Below, piece by piece: positions 7,601 to 16,251 of a stretch of 64,000 nt of DNA; the first letter of the stretch is position 1; each line of letters opens with the position of its first letter. The stretch lies in the NCBI GenBank assembly GCA_039809865.1, contig JBDHVW010000038.1:1-64000 (forward strand). Reading direction: 5' to 3'. The DNA comes from QWHO01 sp039809865. GTDB lineage: Bacteria > Vulcanimicrobiota > Xenobia > Xenobiales > QWHO01. The notes under the pieces were generated by a model. That model had not been told where the DNA came from and did not search any database. It saw only the letters and a list, made by a program, of their open reading frames with translations. Made by a program: the position numbers and the translations under genes.

Positions 7601-9988
7601 GTGGAAGCCTTCCGGGTGGATGAGCTGCTCGGGGGGCTCCGCGACGAGGGTGTGGTCGATTCGACGGGGGCGTTTACGGTCGACGGGGAGCATGCCCAAG
7701 AGAAGCTGGCGCGCTTTCAGTTGCCTTCGCCCGAGCATTACCTGCTGCGCTTCGTGGCCGCCGCCGTGGCGGGTGGGGCGCAAAGGCTCACTGTAGGGCC
7801 GTCACTCATCGAATGGGACGGGCCTTCGCTCGAGCTGCAGGGATGGCTGAGCGCCCTGGTTCGAGGGACGCCGACGGCTCTGGCGGAGCTGGCCTGCGGC
7901 CTCAATGGGGCGCGCCAGCTGTTCGGCACCATCAAAGTGCGGTCGGGTGCGGACGAGCTGGTCTGGAAGGAGGGTCGCTTTTCCCTTCAGACAGGGCCGT
8001 TTCAGTCGGGCGTGAGTGTCTCGCTGGCCCGAGGGCGCAGGTCGCTGTGGCAGGGACTGACCCGCTCGCGACCGGAGGAGGCGCTGCTGCGGAAGCATTG
8101 CGAGCTGGCTCCGCTCGAGCTGGGTTTCACGCCTTCCTGGCGGCAGAGCAAGCTTTACCTGATTCAGGTCGGGAAACCTCCGCACGTGCATCCGCTGGAG
8201 CCCGACCTCGTCCTGCCGCGGACCGAGCTCGGCGAGGGCTACATGTTGCTGGACGGAGGGCTGTTCACGCGGGCGACCATTGTCCACCTCGGGGTGACCT
8301 ACCCCCTGGAGCTCGAGTTGCCCGCGGAAGTCACGTGGTGGACCGAAACCCTGCCGCTGAACCTTTCGCGCTCGGCGCTGGCCGGTGGGTCCGAGTTCGA
8401 CGCGTGGAAAGCCTTCGTGCACTCCACTTTGTGCCGGGCAGTCGATTGGTTGCTCCTGGGCCGTGATGGACCGCGCCCGCTGGTTGACTGGGCGTTTCGC
8501 TGGAAGCTCCCCGCGCTCGAGACACTGCCTATCTTTCGGCGCGCCGACGGGGCAATGGCCACTCTGTCCGGGTTGCGCGAGCAAGTCCGCGAGACGGGGT
8601 ATCTTGGCATCACGCAATCACCGGGAGCGACAGAGCATCTGATTCTCGAGCCCGCGCTCGTGCAGGGTCTGCGCTCGACATTTCGCTGCGTGGTCGCCGT
8701 CGAGCCCGATGCTCCTCGGCTTGCGGACGACCGCGTCTACCTGGTTCGTGTGCCCATGCCTGCGGGCGAGATGGGATTGACGGCTGACGGAGTCGTTCTG
8801 ACCGACCCGAATCGGAAGGCGGAGCTCCTTCCCCTCTATTGCGCTCTCTGTGAGCGCCGCATCCCGGACGAATTCGAGGGGGTGCGAGGCTCGCTGCTGC
8901 TCCAGTTTCTCGAGTCGCTCGCCAATGAGGATGAGACTCCGCGCCTGATCCGATTGGGCCTCAACGAGCGCCTTGGATGGCTGGCCAGCCGTACGAAGGT
9001 CGACGTCGGCGTGGGTCTTTTGCCGCTGGTCTCGTTGCTCGAGAAGGGTCGCATCTTGCTGACCTGCTCCGCGCGCGAGGGAGATCCGCGTGAGCTCGCG
9101 CGGCCTCTGGATGGGAAGCGGATCAGCTGGTTGCTGAGCCCGGTCGTGACGGTGCAGCAGGTACGACCTCTGACTTCGGAGCTTCGGGCCATGTTGACCG
9201 GGCTGCCCCGTCCATTGTCCACGCTGGCGATGTTGCGAGCGCTTTCTCCGCTTCTCGGGGTGCCGGCTCCCCCGGGGGACGATGCGCAGGGCGACGAGCT
9301 GTTGCGTTTCTGCTCGTTGCGCTACGGGTTGCGCAAGCGCCTGGGGCGCTTCGACCTGCTGGCCGGAATGCTGGAGTTTCCCTGCGCCGCGGGCGATGCT
9401 CTGGCGGGCTACGAGCGGGCCGGCCTGGAAGCGCCCGACCTGGCCGTGAGCGAGCAGCTGGCCGAGGTCGAGCGAGAGCTTCAAGCTTGCGAGCGCGGGG
9501 AGCTCTTCGTCGAGCGAGCCTATCTGCGGCTGGCCTGCCGCCGGACGGACCTGGCCCTGGCGGACCTGGAGCGCGCCCTGGGGCTGTATACGCCCGGGAG
9601 CCGGGTGCCTGAGACGTTGCGGCCGGCCGAATACGAGCGCGTACTGCTGGACCTGGAGCTTTACTCCGGCCCCGACTGCCAGCTGGCCAGGGCGGCAGTT
9701 TTGCAGGACGCCTCGTTGTGCCAGAAGGTCGTGGGCGAGTTCCCCGAGAGCGGCGCCGCCCTGGCGCTGCTGGCCCGCCTATGCGGCTCGCTCGAGCTGT
9801 GCGACCGCGCGTTGGGGAAGCCCGACTGTCCCGGCACGATCTGGGAAACCCGCGCCTCGATCCTGTTCGGCCTGGGCCGTGCCGACGAGGCCCGCGAATG
9901 CCTGCGCCGCTTCCTGTCGGTGTGGACCTGGACGATGCTGGACCCCGATCTGGAGGAGCGTCGTACCCGCGCGCGGGCGCTGGTGTGA
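7601..9988 (+). CDS. Hsp90-like protein with degenerate ATPase domain and TPR-like tail (copy A)
   Basis: The 795-residue product is a remote HtpG/Hsp90 relative. In the N-terminal GHKL-like domain, HYLLRFVAAAVAGGAQRL (about 46-63) lines up with the Hsp90 helix FLRELISNASDAxDK, but the catalytic Glu is Phe51, the Mg-binding Asn is Ala55 and the Asp is Gly58. In the middle domain, ETLPLNLSRSAL (249-260) matches the Hsp90 hallmark DLPLNVSREmLQ, and IFRRADGAMATLSGLREQ matches the later STHTxxxxTVSLEDYV segment. The last 150 residues look like TPR repeats with many Cys. ATP hydrolysis is not expected. The start GTG 7601 is preceded by GGGGGGA; an alternative is GTG 7616. It lies 39 bp from the divergent gene at 7561 and overlaps its paralogue downstream as GTGA. 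Confidence 0.75.
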   Translation: MEAFRVDELLGGLRDEGVVDSTGAFTVDGEHAQEKLARFQLPSPEHYLLRFVAAAVAGGAQRLTVGPSLIEWDGPSLELQGWLSALVRGTPTALAELACGLNGARQLFGTIKVRSGADELVWKEGRFSLQTGPFQSGVSVSLARGRRSLWQGLTRSRPEEALLRKHCELAPLELGFTPSWRQSKLYLIQVGKPPHVHPLEPDLVLPRTELGEGYMLLDGGLFTRATIVHLGVTYPLELELPAEVTWWTETLPLNLSRSALAGGSEFDAWKAFVHSTLCRAVDWLLLGRDGPRPLVDWAFRWKLPALETLPIFRRADGAMATLSGLREQVRETGYLGITQSPGATEHLILEPALVQGLRSTFRCVVAVEPDAPRLADDRVYLVRVPMPAGEMGLTADGVVLTDPNRKAELLPLYCALCERRIPDEFEGVRGSLLLQFLESLANEDETPRLIRLGLNERLGWLASRTKVDVGVGLLPLVSLLEKGRILLTCSAREGDPRELARPLDGKRISWLLSPVVTVQQVRPLTSELRAMLTGLPRPLSTLAMLRALSPLLGVPAPPGDDAQGDELLRFCSLRYGLRKRLGRFDLLAGMLEFPCAAGDALAGYERAGLEAPDLAVSEQLAEVERELQACERGELFVERAYLRLACRRTDLALADLERALGLYTPGSRVPETLRPAEYERVLLDLELYSGPDCQLARAAVLQDASLCQKVVGEFPESGAALALLARLCGSLELCDRALGKPDCPGTIWETRASILFGLGRADEARECLRRFLSVWTWTMLDPDLEERRTRARALV

Positions 9989-12672
9989 GCGACCTCGACA
10001 GCCTGCTCGAGGACCTGCGCGCCGCGGGCTCGCACGACTCCACGGGGCATTTCACGCTGGACCTTCGGCACGCGCGCGAGAAGCTGGCGCGGTTTCAGCT
10101 CGGCGGCCCGACGCACTACGTGCTGCGGCTGTTGGCCAGCGCCGTGGCGCAGGGCGCCGACCGTTTCGAGGTGGTCCGGTCCGGCCACGTTCTCAAGGCG
10201 AGCTGGAGTGGTCCCGGGTTCAGCCGCGAGGAGCTCGCGAGGCTCTTCGAAGCCCTCCTCGGCTCGGGCTCCACCGATCTGGCCCTCAGAGAGCTCGCGT
10301 CGGGTCTGAACACGGCTCGCACCCTGTTCCCCCGGATCGTGCTGCGGAGTCGCGAGGTCGTCCTGAGACTCGATGACAACCACGTTCGGCTGGAGGACGC
10401 CGACACTCGCGCGGGCGTCTCCGTGGAGCTGGGCGGTCAGCGGGTCTCGCTGGTGACGCGTCTCCTCGGGCTGGCCTACGAGCGGGAGCTGCTGCAGAAC
10501 TTCGGCTCCCTGGCCCCCCTCGCGCTCCAGCGAAGGAAGCTTCCGGCCCTGGAGCTCGACGTCAGGCCGCTAAGGTTGGTTCAGTTCGGCACGCCTCCGC
10601 TGTCCTGCGTGGGCAAGGTCGACGTGGTGCACGAAAGTCCCGGAAATGGCTCCGGCTATTTGAGCCTGGATGGCGGCCGCGCTGGTTTCGCCACCGTCAT
10701 CCACCTGGGGGTCCGCTTCTACGTTCCCTGGAAGCTCCCGGGCCAGCTCACCTGGTGGACCGGCGAGCTGCCGCTCAACCTGTCGCGCACGGCGCTCGTG
10801 CAGGGAGAGAAGCTCGCGGCGTGGCAGGCCGAGCTGCAACCCCTGATCGCCCGGGAAGCCTTGCACCTGGTTCGGGAAAGAGCCGGCGACACGGAGCTGC
10901 CCGAGGTCGTGCACTGGTTTCTCGAGCACGACCTGCCTGGATTGGAAGAGCTTGCGCTCTTTCACCGCACCAACGGCGAAAGCGTCACGCTGACCGAGCT
11001 CCGGGCCCAGTACCGGCGCCAGGGGTATCTCGGCGTCAGCGCCTTGCGCTGGTCCGCTCCGTGGGGTGGATGGGAGCCGGGAGAGTTCGTGCACCTGAGC
11101 TCCGGCATGCGCGAAGCCCTGGCACTGGCGTGCCCCAACCTGGTCCAGGTCGATACCCTGCAGCGCCAACGCCGCGCTCTTCGTCTGCCCGAGGGAGAGA
11201 CGTATCTCGTGCGCCTTCCCAACGTGCCCCGGCCCGGAGAGGTGGGTCTGCGGGCCAGCCTGCCGGACGGCCTCTTCCGTCACTGGCGGAAAGGCTGGAA
11301 GGTCAGCGAGCTGTTGCCCTCGGGGATTGACGTCACAGCGCGATCGCACCGCGTCGACGCCTTACTGCCGGCGGTCTACCTGGCTCTGGCCGAGGCCGAG
11401 CTACCGCCGGAGCAGCAACCCCTGAGAACCTGGCATTTGCTGGAGTACCTCTGGGCGATGTGCTACGAGTTTCCCACCCCGCGTTTGGACAGCTTGCGCA
11501 GCAAGCGTTACGATCGTCTTCCCTGGCTGGGCAAGCAGGCGCCGTCCGACTGGGTTCAGCGGCTGCTGCAGGCAGTTCGGCCGGGCGGCGTGCCTCTCTC
11601 GCAACTGGAGGGAAAGCGTCCTTTCGTGGCCGTCGGACAACCCCGTCCCGGGGACCCGCGACCGCTGCTGCACGTCCCGAATTTCCGGAGTTTCGTGGCG
11701 CTCCGCGCGCTGCTGCAGCCTCCCGCTCGCGTGCGCTACGCGTTGCCGTTGACCTCGGCGCTGCTTGAAATCGTGGCCGCCCTGCCGGGCACTTTCTCCG
11801 CCCTCGACCTGCTGCGAGCCTTCACGGGGGCGGAGTGCGCGGCCGGCCGCTATCTGTCCCGGTTGAAGCTGGACTTGACCGCCTCGTCCCAGCCGGATGG
11901 TCCAGCCCTTTTGTCCGCCTGTCAGGCCGCTTTTTGCTCCCGTCGCCGCATGGGAACCCTGGACGTCGTGGCCGCGCTGCGTGCCTTTTCGCCCGAGGCC
12001 GCGGCGGTTCTTGAACGGGCAGGGGCCGGCCCGCCCCCGACCGAGCTGACCGATCTGGAGCAGCAGGCGGACCTGGGAGCCGAATTGGAGGCCTCGACGC
12101 CCACGACGCGCCCCTTCCTCCTCTGGGAGCGAGGCTGGCTTCACTATTCCTGTCAACGCTTTGACCAGGCTCGTTCCGACGCTTCTCTGGCCGCGAGCCT
12201 CGAGCCCCGCAGCACGATGATCGCGGTTCTGCAGGCGTCGCTCGCGGACGCGGCGGAGGCCTGGGCTCTGCACCGGAGGCTGGGGGCCACCGATCCGACC
12301 AGCCTCGAAGCCCACGTCGGGGCGGCTCACGACTGTTTGCGAAACGGCCTGGTGCAGCCGGCGCTCAACCGGTGCCTGAAGGCTCTGGAGCTGGATCCGA
12401 TGTGTGGCGAGGCGCTCGTACTCTTCGCGCGCATCCGCCTGATCAGCGATCCAGGCGAGAGTTTGCGGCTGTGCGAGCAAGCGCAGCTTTGCGACGACTG
12501 TCCGGGCTCGGTCTGGGAGGTGCGGGCTGCCGCCCACGAGGCTCTCGGGCAGGTCGAGCCAGAGGTCGCCTGCGCACGGCGCTTTCTGGCGGTCTGGCCG
12601 CACACGCTGCTGGAGCCCGAGGTCCTGGCCCGCCGAGCGTCCGCCCGACGCCATCTTGACAAACTAACGTGA
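9985..12672 (+). CDS. Hsp90-like protein with degenerate ATPase domain and TPR-like tail (copy B)
   Basis: The 895-residue paralogue of the preceding gene keeps more of the Hsp90 pattern. THYVLRLLASAVAQGADRF (43-61) aligns with FLRELISNASDAxDKI, with Glu to Leu49, Asn to Ala53 and Asp to Gln56. GPGFSREEL (76-84) corresponds to the ATP-lid motif GIGMTKEEL and LRELASGLNTAR to IGQFGVGFYSA. GELPLNLSRTALVQ (260-273) matches the Hsp90 middle-domain signature, and LFHRTNGESVTLTELRAQYRRQGYLGVS matches the C-terminal end of the middle domain. A TPR-like region (about 690-890) follows. The start is GTG 9985, sharing four bases (GTGA) with the stop of copy A, so the two are translationally coupled. Role unknown; a scaffold or holdase for a partner encoded elsewhere is an inference. 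Confidence 0.78.
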   Translation: MSDLDSLLEDLRAAGSHDSTGHFTLDLRHAREKLARFQLGGPTHYVLRLLASAVAQGADRFEVVRSGHVLKASWSGPGFSREELARLFEALLGSGSTDLALRELASGLNTARTLFPRIVLRSREVVLRLDDNHVRLEDADTRAGVSVELGGQRVSLVTRLLGLAYERELLQNFGSLAPLALQRRKLPALELDVRPLRLVQFGTPPLSCVGKVDVVHESPGNGSGYLSLDGGRAGFATVIHLGVRFYVPWKLPGQLTWWTGELPLNLSRTALVQGEKLAAWQAELQPLIAREALHLVRERAGDTELPEVVHWFLEHDLPGLEELALFHRTNGESVTLTELRAQYRRQGYLGVSALRWSAPWGGWEPGEFVHLSSGMREALALACPNLVQVDTLQRQRRALRLPEGETYLVRLPNVPRPGEVGLRASLPDGLFRHWRKGWKVSELLPSGIDVTARSHRVDALLPAVYLALAEAELPPEQQPLRTWHLLEYLWAMCYEFPTPRLDSLRSKRYDRLPWLGKQAPSDWVQRLLQAVRPGGVPLSQLEGKRPFVAVGQPRPGDPRPLLHVPNFRSFVALRALLQPPARVRYALPLTSALLEIVAALPGTFSALDLLRAFTGAECAAGRYLSRLKLDLTASSQPDGPALLSACQAAFCSRRRMGTLDVVAALRAFSPEAAAVLERAGAGPPPTELTDLEQQADLGAELEASTPTTRPFLLWERGWLHYSCQRFDQARSDASLAASLEPRSTMIAVLQASLADAAEAWALHRRLGATDPTSLEAHVGAAHDCLRNGLVQPALNRCLKALELDPMCGEALVLFARIRLISDPGESLRLCEQAQLCDDCPGSVWEVRAAAHEALGQVEPEVACARRFLAVWPHTLLEPEVLARRASARRHLDKLT

Positions 12673-12685
12673 GTAACGTTATGAT
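12656..12685 (+). promoter_or_regulatory. Sigma70-type promoter, leaderless start
   Basis: TTGACA at 12656-12661 and TATGAT at 12680-12685 are separated by 18 bp. The -10 box ends 9 nt before the ATG at 12695, so transcription should begin at or within 3 nt of the start codon. The promoter lies across the end of the Hsp90-like copy B gene. Confidence 0.75.
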
Positions 12686-12694
12686 GGCCTCGTT

Positions 12695-13195
12695 ATGGCA
12701 CTCTTCACGCAACAACTGATCGACGAGACCACCGAGCTGGTGCGTCGTCATTCTGAAAAGCTCGCTACCGACATGCTGCGCTCCGACCTGGGCACGCTCA
12801 TCGACGTGGCCAACGGCAAGCACGTGCGCACCGACAGGAAGGTCGAGGAGGCCGAGGAGGCGCTGCGGCGCGTTCAGGAAGTGCTGCTCGGCAACGCTCT
12901 GGGCGCGCGGGCCCAGTGGCCGGAGGGCTTCTGGCAGAGCGACCTGGGGGTGGTCGTCTCGCGCACGCGCTGGTGGATCTCGATGGAAGACCTCATCACC
13001 ATCAGCAACGCCGCCGCGCTCGCGTTCGGCGAGAACTCTCAGGCCAACCGCATGCGCATCGCCCGCGCGATGGACAACGGCACGCTGGAGTGGGTGCCCG
13101 ACCCGTCGGTCAGCAACCCCCAGCAAAACCGCCGCGTGCTCCGCTCGCAGGTGGAGCGGATGGGGGCGCTGGCGCGACTGCCCGACGCGGACTAA
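12695..13195 (+). CDS. Small helical protein of unknown function
   Basis: I do not recognise a family. The 166-residue product has no signal peptide and no membrane segment. The first 75 residues are charged and helical (TTELVRRHSEKLATDMLRSDLG, then VEEAEEALRRVQEVLLG). The second half, from WISMEDLITISNAAALAFGENSQANRMRIARAMDNGTLEWV, has the look of a helix-turn-helix or a MerR-like recognition module in which a short helix pair is followed by a strand, and ends in a basic helix (RRVLRSQVERM). A DNA-binding or adaptor role is possible but not shown. It has its own promoter with the -10 box 9 nt before the ATG and no Shine-Dalgarno. It converges on the TPR gene across a repeat-rich spacer. Confidence 0.7.
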   Translation: MALFTQQLIDETTELVRRHSEKLATDMLRSDLGTLIDVANGKHVRTDRKVEEAEEALRRVQEVLLGNALGARAQWPEGFWQSDLGVVVSRTRWWISMEDLITISNAAALAFGENSQANRMRIARAMDNGTLEWVPDPSVSNPQQNRRVLRSQVERMGALARLPDAD

Positions 13196-13205
13196 GACCG
13201 GAGTC

Positions 13206-13317
13206 AGCGGATCCCTCGGGTCGGGGGGGATCCACGCCCGCGAGCGGATCCCGTTCCGTTCCGGGGAGCGGATCCCTCGGGTCGGGGGGGATCCATGTCC
13301 GGGAGCGGATCCCTGTC
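13206..13317. repeat. Tandem GGATCC-rich repeat, two units of about 61 bp
   Basis: A 29-bp stretch at 13206-13234 is repeated exactly at 13267-13295 (offset 61 bp), and the following AGCGGATCCC recurs at 13242 and 13303. Each unit contains GGATCC palindromes around a G-run (TCGGGGGGG). The block fills the space between two convergent genes and just touches the stop region of the minus-strand TPR gene. Confidence 0.85.
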
Positions 13318-14089
13318 AGCTGATCTTGATGCTGCCCAGAAAGCGCCCGGGCTCGGGCGCCGCCCCATCGCGGATCTCCAGCACCGTCACGCGCGCGTGC
13401 ACTCCGCTCATCCACAAACGGCCGATCTGCAGACGCTCGCCGTCCCAGGCGCCGTAGGAGAGAAACGGCGGCTTGATCTCCACCTTGACGATCTCGAACG
13501 TGCGTGCATCCACCGTCTCGCGCAGGAAGCTCTGCAGGCTCTCTTGCGGGTCAGCGGCGATGGGGATGGGCTGCTCGCGCACCACGATGTAGCTGAACCG
13601 AGGCGTCACCAGGCCATACTGGAGGACGCCGTTCTCCTCTTTCAGGCGCGGCTCGTTCGGAAACCAGGCCTTGATTCCGGTGTTGCCGAGCACCGTGGCC
13701 TCGGTAGGCGGAGCGTCGGGGGCGCCCTTCCAGGCCAGCACCGTGGCCAGGTTGGTCGCCTGCACCGTCTGGGTCAGGCAACCCTGGAAGCACTGGCGCG
13801 CCTCGGCGAGCTTGCCCGTGGCCGCCAGCGCCTGCCCGCGCGCGTTCCAGGCCGCGGCCTTCTGCAGATCGGGCAGCTGGCTCCCCAGAGCGGTGTCGGC
13901 GGCCGCCAGGCAATCCTGCCAGCGGCCCATGTCGAGGTAGATGCCCGACGCCACGGCCCAGCCTTCGGGGGCTCCCGTCTTGCCCCCGCGGATGGCCATC
14001 TCCAGCGCCTCGGCCTTCTGCCCCGCCTGGTAGAGCTCGACCGCTTTTCGCACCGCGGCGGGCCCTTTCGCTTTGAAGAGTCCGAACAT
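13316..14089 (-). CDS. TPR-repeat protein of unknown function
   Basis: The 257-residue product begins MFGLFKAKGPAAVRKAVELYQAGQKAEALEMAI and contains about three TPR-like helix pairs (residues 10-125: AVELYQAGQKAEALEMA, WQDCLAAADTAL, AWNARGQALAATGKLAEARQCFQGCL). The C-terminal 130 residues (from ATVLGNTGIKAWFPNEPRLKEENG) are strand-rich and resemble PsbP/MoaE-sized beta folds such as those attached to TPRs in secreted bacterial proteins, but I cannot name the family. No signal peptide is visible. It is probably a cytoplasmic protein-interaction module. A terminator lies just upstream, so it is transcribed independently of the gene at 14151. Confidence 0.75.
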   Translation of the reverse strand: MFGLFKAKGPAAVRKAVELYQAGQKAEALEMAIRGGKTGAPEGWAVASGIYLDMGRWQDCLAAADTALGSQLPDLQKAAAWNARGQALAATGKLAEARQCFQGCLTQTVQATNLATVLAWKGAPDAPPTEATVLGNTGIKAWFPNEPRLKEENGVLQYGLVTPRFSYIVVREQPIPIAADPQESLQSFLRETVDARTFEIVKVEIKPPFLSYGAWDGERLQIGRLWMSGVHARVTVLEIRDGAAPEPGRFLGSIKIS

Positions 14090-14110
14090 ACCGACCCTTT
14101 CGCTCGGAAT

Positions 14111-14135
14111 AAAAAAAGCCCCGCCGAAGCAGGGC
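14111..14135 (-). terminator. Intrinsic terminator of the minus-strand gene at 14151
   Basis: On the minus strand a 7-bp stem (GCCCTGC with GCGGGGC) closes a TTCG tetraloop and is followed by seven T. It lies 16 bases after the stop codon at 14151 and upstream of the TPR gene start. Confidence 0.9.
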
Positions 14136-14150
14136 CTCCCCAGACAGGTC

Positions 14151-14606
14151 TCAGGCGGCGAAGTTGAAGCCGCCGGCGCCCTGCATGATGGCGAAGCTGT
14201 TGCCCGGCTCCTTGCGGTCGATGCGGAAGGCCTGGCCGTTGACGTTCTCGCCGTCCTTCTGACTGACGACCACGTCCACTTGCTCGGGGCTGAACTTGCC
14301 GTAGACGGCCATCTCGTCGCCCACGGTCTGGACGAACTCGCCCGACTTGGAGTCGCCCTCGAAATAGACCTCGGTCTTGGTCCCGAACAGGTCGGCGCGG
14401 ATCACGCCCAGCTCCCCTTTGGCGTCATCCATCTCGCTCTCGTCGAGCAAGATGCCCTGATCGACCTGCTGGCTCAGCTTGCCGTCGGCCTCGCGCGCCT
14501 GAGCCGCGTTCAGCGGCATCTTCTGCCCGCCGGGCAGGGTCTGGCTGTCGCGGAAGGACTGGACCTGGCTCTGCGCCCAGGCGGGGACGTGCGAGGATAC
14601 GTTCAT
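14151..14606 (-). CDS. Small soluble protein of unknown function
   Basis: I do not recognise a family. The 151-residue product begins MNVSSHVPAWAQSQVQSFRDSQTLPGG and has no signal peptide or membrane segment. Its composition is acidic and hydrophilic. The second half looks like a small beta domain (TEVYFEGDSKSGEFVQTVGDEMAVYGKFSPEQVDVVVSQ). The start at 14606 is supported by a GGAGG Shine-Dalgarno about 11 nt upstream. The gene stands alone, with a perfect terminator behind it. The opening MNVS also occurs in the 72-residue protein at 37742, which may be chance. Confidence 0.7.
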   Translation of the reverse strand: MNVSSHVPAWAQSQVQSFRDSQTLPGGQKMPLNAAQAREADGKLSQQVDQGILLDESEMDDAKGELGVIRADLFGTKTEVYFEGDSKSGEFVQTVGDEMAVYGKFSPEQVDVVVSQKDGENVNGQAFRIDRKEPGNSFAIMQGAGGFNFAA

Positions 14607-14685
14607 TTCGAGGGGCCTCCGGAAAAAAGATTTCGTCGCTCGAAAAGCGGCCCCGGACGTTTAATACTCGGCCCTGAAAAAAACC

Positions 14686-16173
14686 TTAAATCCGCCTGGC
14701 GATCGAGACGCACCCGGAGCCTTCCCAACCCAGCTCGCAGCGCAGGCTGGCGTAGCGCCCCATGTTGTCCCGGGCGAACGTCCAGCGGCCGAGCAGGTCG
14801 CAGCCGTTGTCCAGGACCCAGGGGGTGGTGCCGTAGGCGGTCATGACGTCCCCGTCATAGGGCTTCAGCACGCCCTCGGCCCCGGTGCGCAGCAACTTGA
14901 GGCCGCCCGTCGGGGTGATGAGGATGTCGCCCAGGAAGTCACTGCGGTAGGTGCCGGCATATTCGCTCCAGGGGCGCGGCGGGGCAGCTCCGGCCGGCGG
15001 CTGCAGGGCCGCCTTCACCTCAGCATTCGCCTGCTGCGCCCGCGCCAGCGAGAGGGCGCTATAGTCCTCGTTGCCCATGTCCGTCGCCAGGTCGAAGAAG
15101 CGCAGGCCCACGGCGTCCGAGAGGTCGGACGCCCCGTTGTTGGTCAGGACGATGACGCCCAGGTCCTCGTCCGGCATCAGGCCCACGAAGGTGCGGTGGC
15201 CGGGTGTTCCACCGTTGTGCCAGGTGATGGGGTGCGGTTTCCACAGCTTCACCCAGCCCATACAGTAGGCCACCGTCAGGCTCATCGTCGTTTGAGGCGT
15301 CTTGGTCACGTCCAGATTGGCTTTGCTGACCAGCTGCTTGCCTTCGAACTTGCCGTCGGCGAGCTGCAGGCGGACCCAGTGCGAGACGTCGTTCACGCAC
15401 GAGTTCAGCGCTCCGGCCGGCCCGAAGCTGTAGGGGAAGCTGCCCGCCGGTCGCGGCACGCTCCGGAAGTCGAGGGTGACCCAGCCCACGGCGCGGTTGG
15501 GTTCCCTGTTGAAGGCCTCGGGGGTCCAGGTCGTGCGGGTCATGCCCAGCGGGGTCAAAAGGCGCTTCTGCAGAAAGGCTTCCCAGTTCGGCTCCCCGCT
15601 CAGTCTGGCAACCATCCGCCCGGCCACCATGTGGGGCACGTTCACGTAGGCGAACGTGGTGCGGAAGCTGGTCACGGGCTCCAGGTAGCGCATCGAGTCG
15701 ATGAGGTCGTCCTCGGAGTAGCCCAGGCAGCCCATCGAGGTGACCACGTAGGGCGCCATCCCGGTGTGCTGAGCCAGAAGGTCGGCCACCCGGAACTCGC
15801 GCGTGACCCACGGGTCGTACATCCGGAACGACGGGAGCACATCGATGACGCGCGTATCCCACTTCAGCTTGCCGTCATCGATGACCTGGGCCAGCGTGGC
15901 CGCGGCGTAGGCCTTGGTGGTGGACCCGATGGCGAACGTCGTGTTCACGTCGGGCGGAATCGGATCGTGCGGGCTCCTGGTGCCAAACCCCTTGAAGTAG
16001 ACCAGCCTGTCGTGGTGCACGACGCCGAACGCGACGGCCTTGACGTCCCAGTCCTTCATCCCCTTTTCGATGTACTGGTCGATGGTGGGGTAGATGGACT
16101 GGAGCTTCTCTTCGGAGACCTCTGCGCGCAGCGGGGCCAGCAGCAACAACAGGCAGATCAGAAAGCGCTTCAT
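14686..16173 (-). CDS. Secreted serine beta-lactamase-fold hydrolase (S12 family)
   Basis: This 495-residue enzyme has a Sec signal peptide (MKRFLICLLLLLAPLRAE) and a serine beta-lactamase-like domain of the class C/esterase EstB/D-alanyl-D-alanine peptidase type. The nucleophile motif SxxK is STTK (Ser84 to Lys87), the second motif is Tyr-x-Asn in FAYVNVPH, and the third is HxG-type in WHNGGTPGHRTF. A C-terminal lipocalin-like extension (about 400-495, AGTYRSDFLGDILITPTGG) is common in this family. The substrate could be a beta-lactam, a D-amino-acid peptide or an ester, and cannot be told from sequence. The start at 16173 was chosen because the signal peptide begins there; upstream residues in frame are not convincing. 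Confidence 0.92.
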   Translation of the reverse strand: MKRFLICLLLLLAPLRAEVSEEKLQSIYPTIDQYIEKGMKDWDVKAVAFGVVHHDRLVYFKGFGTRSPHDPIPPDVNTTFAIGSTTKAYAAATLAQVIDDGKLKWDTRVIDVLPSFRMYDPWVTREFRVADLLAQHTGMAPYVVTSMGCLGYSEDDLIDSMRYLEPVTSFRTTFAYVNVPHMVAGRMVARLSGEPNWEAFLQKRLLTPLGMTRTTWTPEAFNREPNRAVGWVTLDFRSVPRPAGSFPYSFGPAGALNSCVNDVSHWVRLQLADGKFEGKQLVSKANLDVTKTPQTTMSLTVAYCMGWVKLWKPHPITWHNGGTPGHRTFVGLMPDEDLGVIVLTNNGASDLSDAVGLRFFDLATDMGNEDYSALSLARAQQANAEVKAALQPPAGAAPPRPWSEYAGTYRSDFLGDILITPTGGLKLLRTGAEGVLKPYDGDVMTAYGTTPWVLDNGCDLLGRWTFARDNMGRYASLRCELGWEGSGCVSIARRI

Positions 16174-16251
16174 GAGGCGCCCTGTGTTCCCAAAAGGAGC
16201 TCGTATTCCTGCGTCAGGCCACCTCGTCCGTGCTGGGACGCTGGACGCCAC

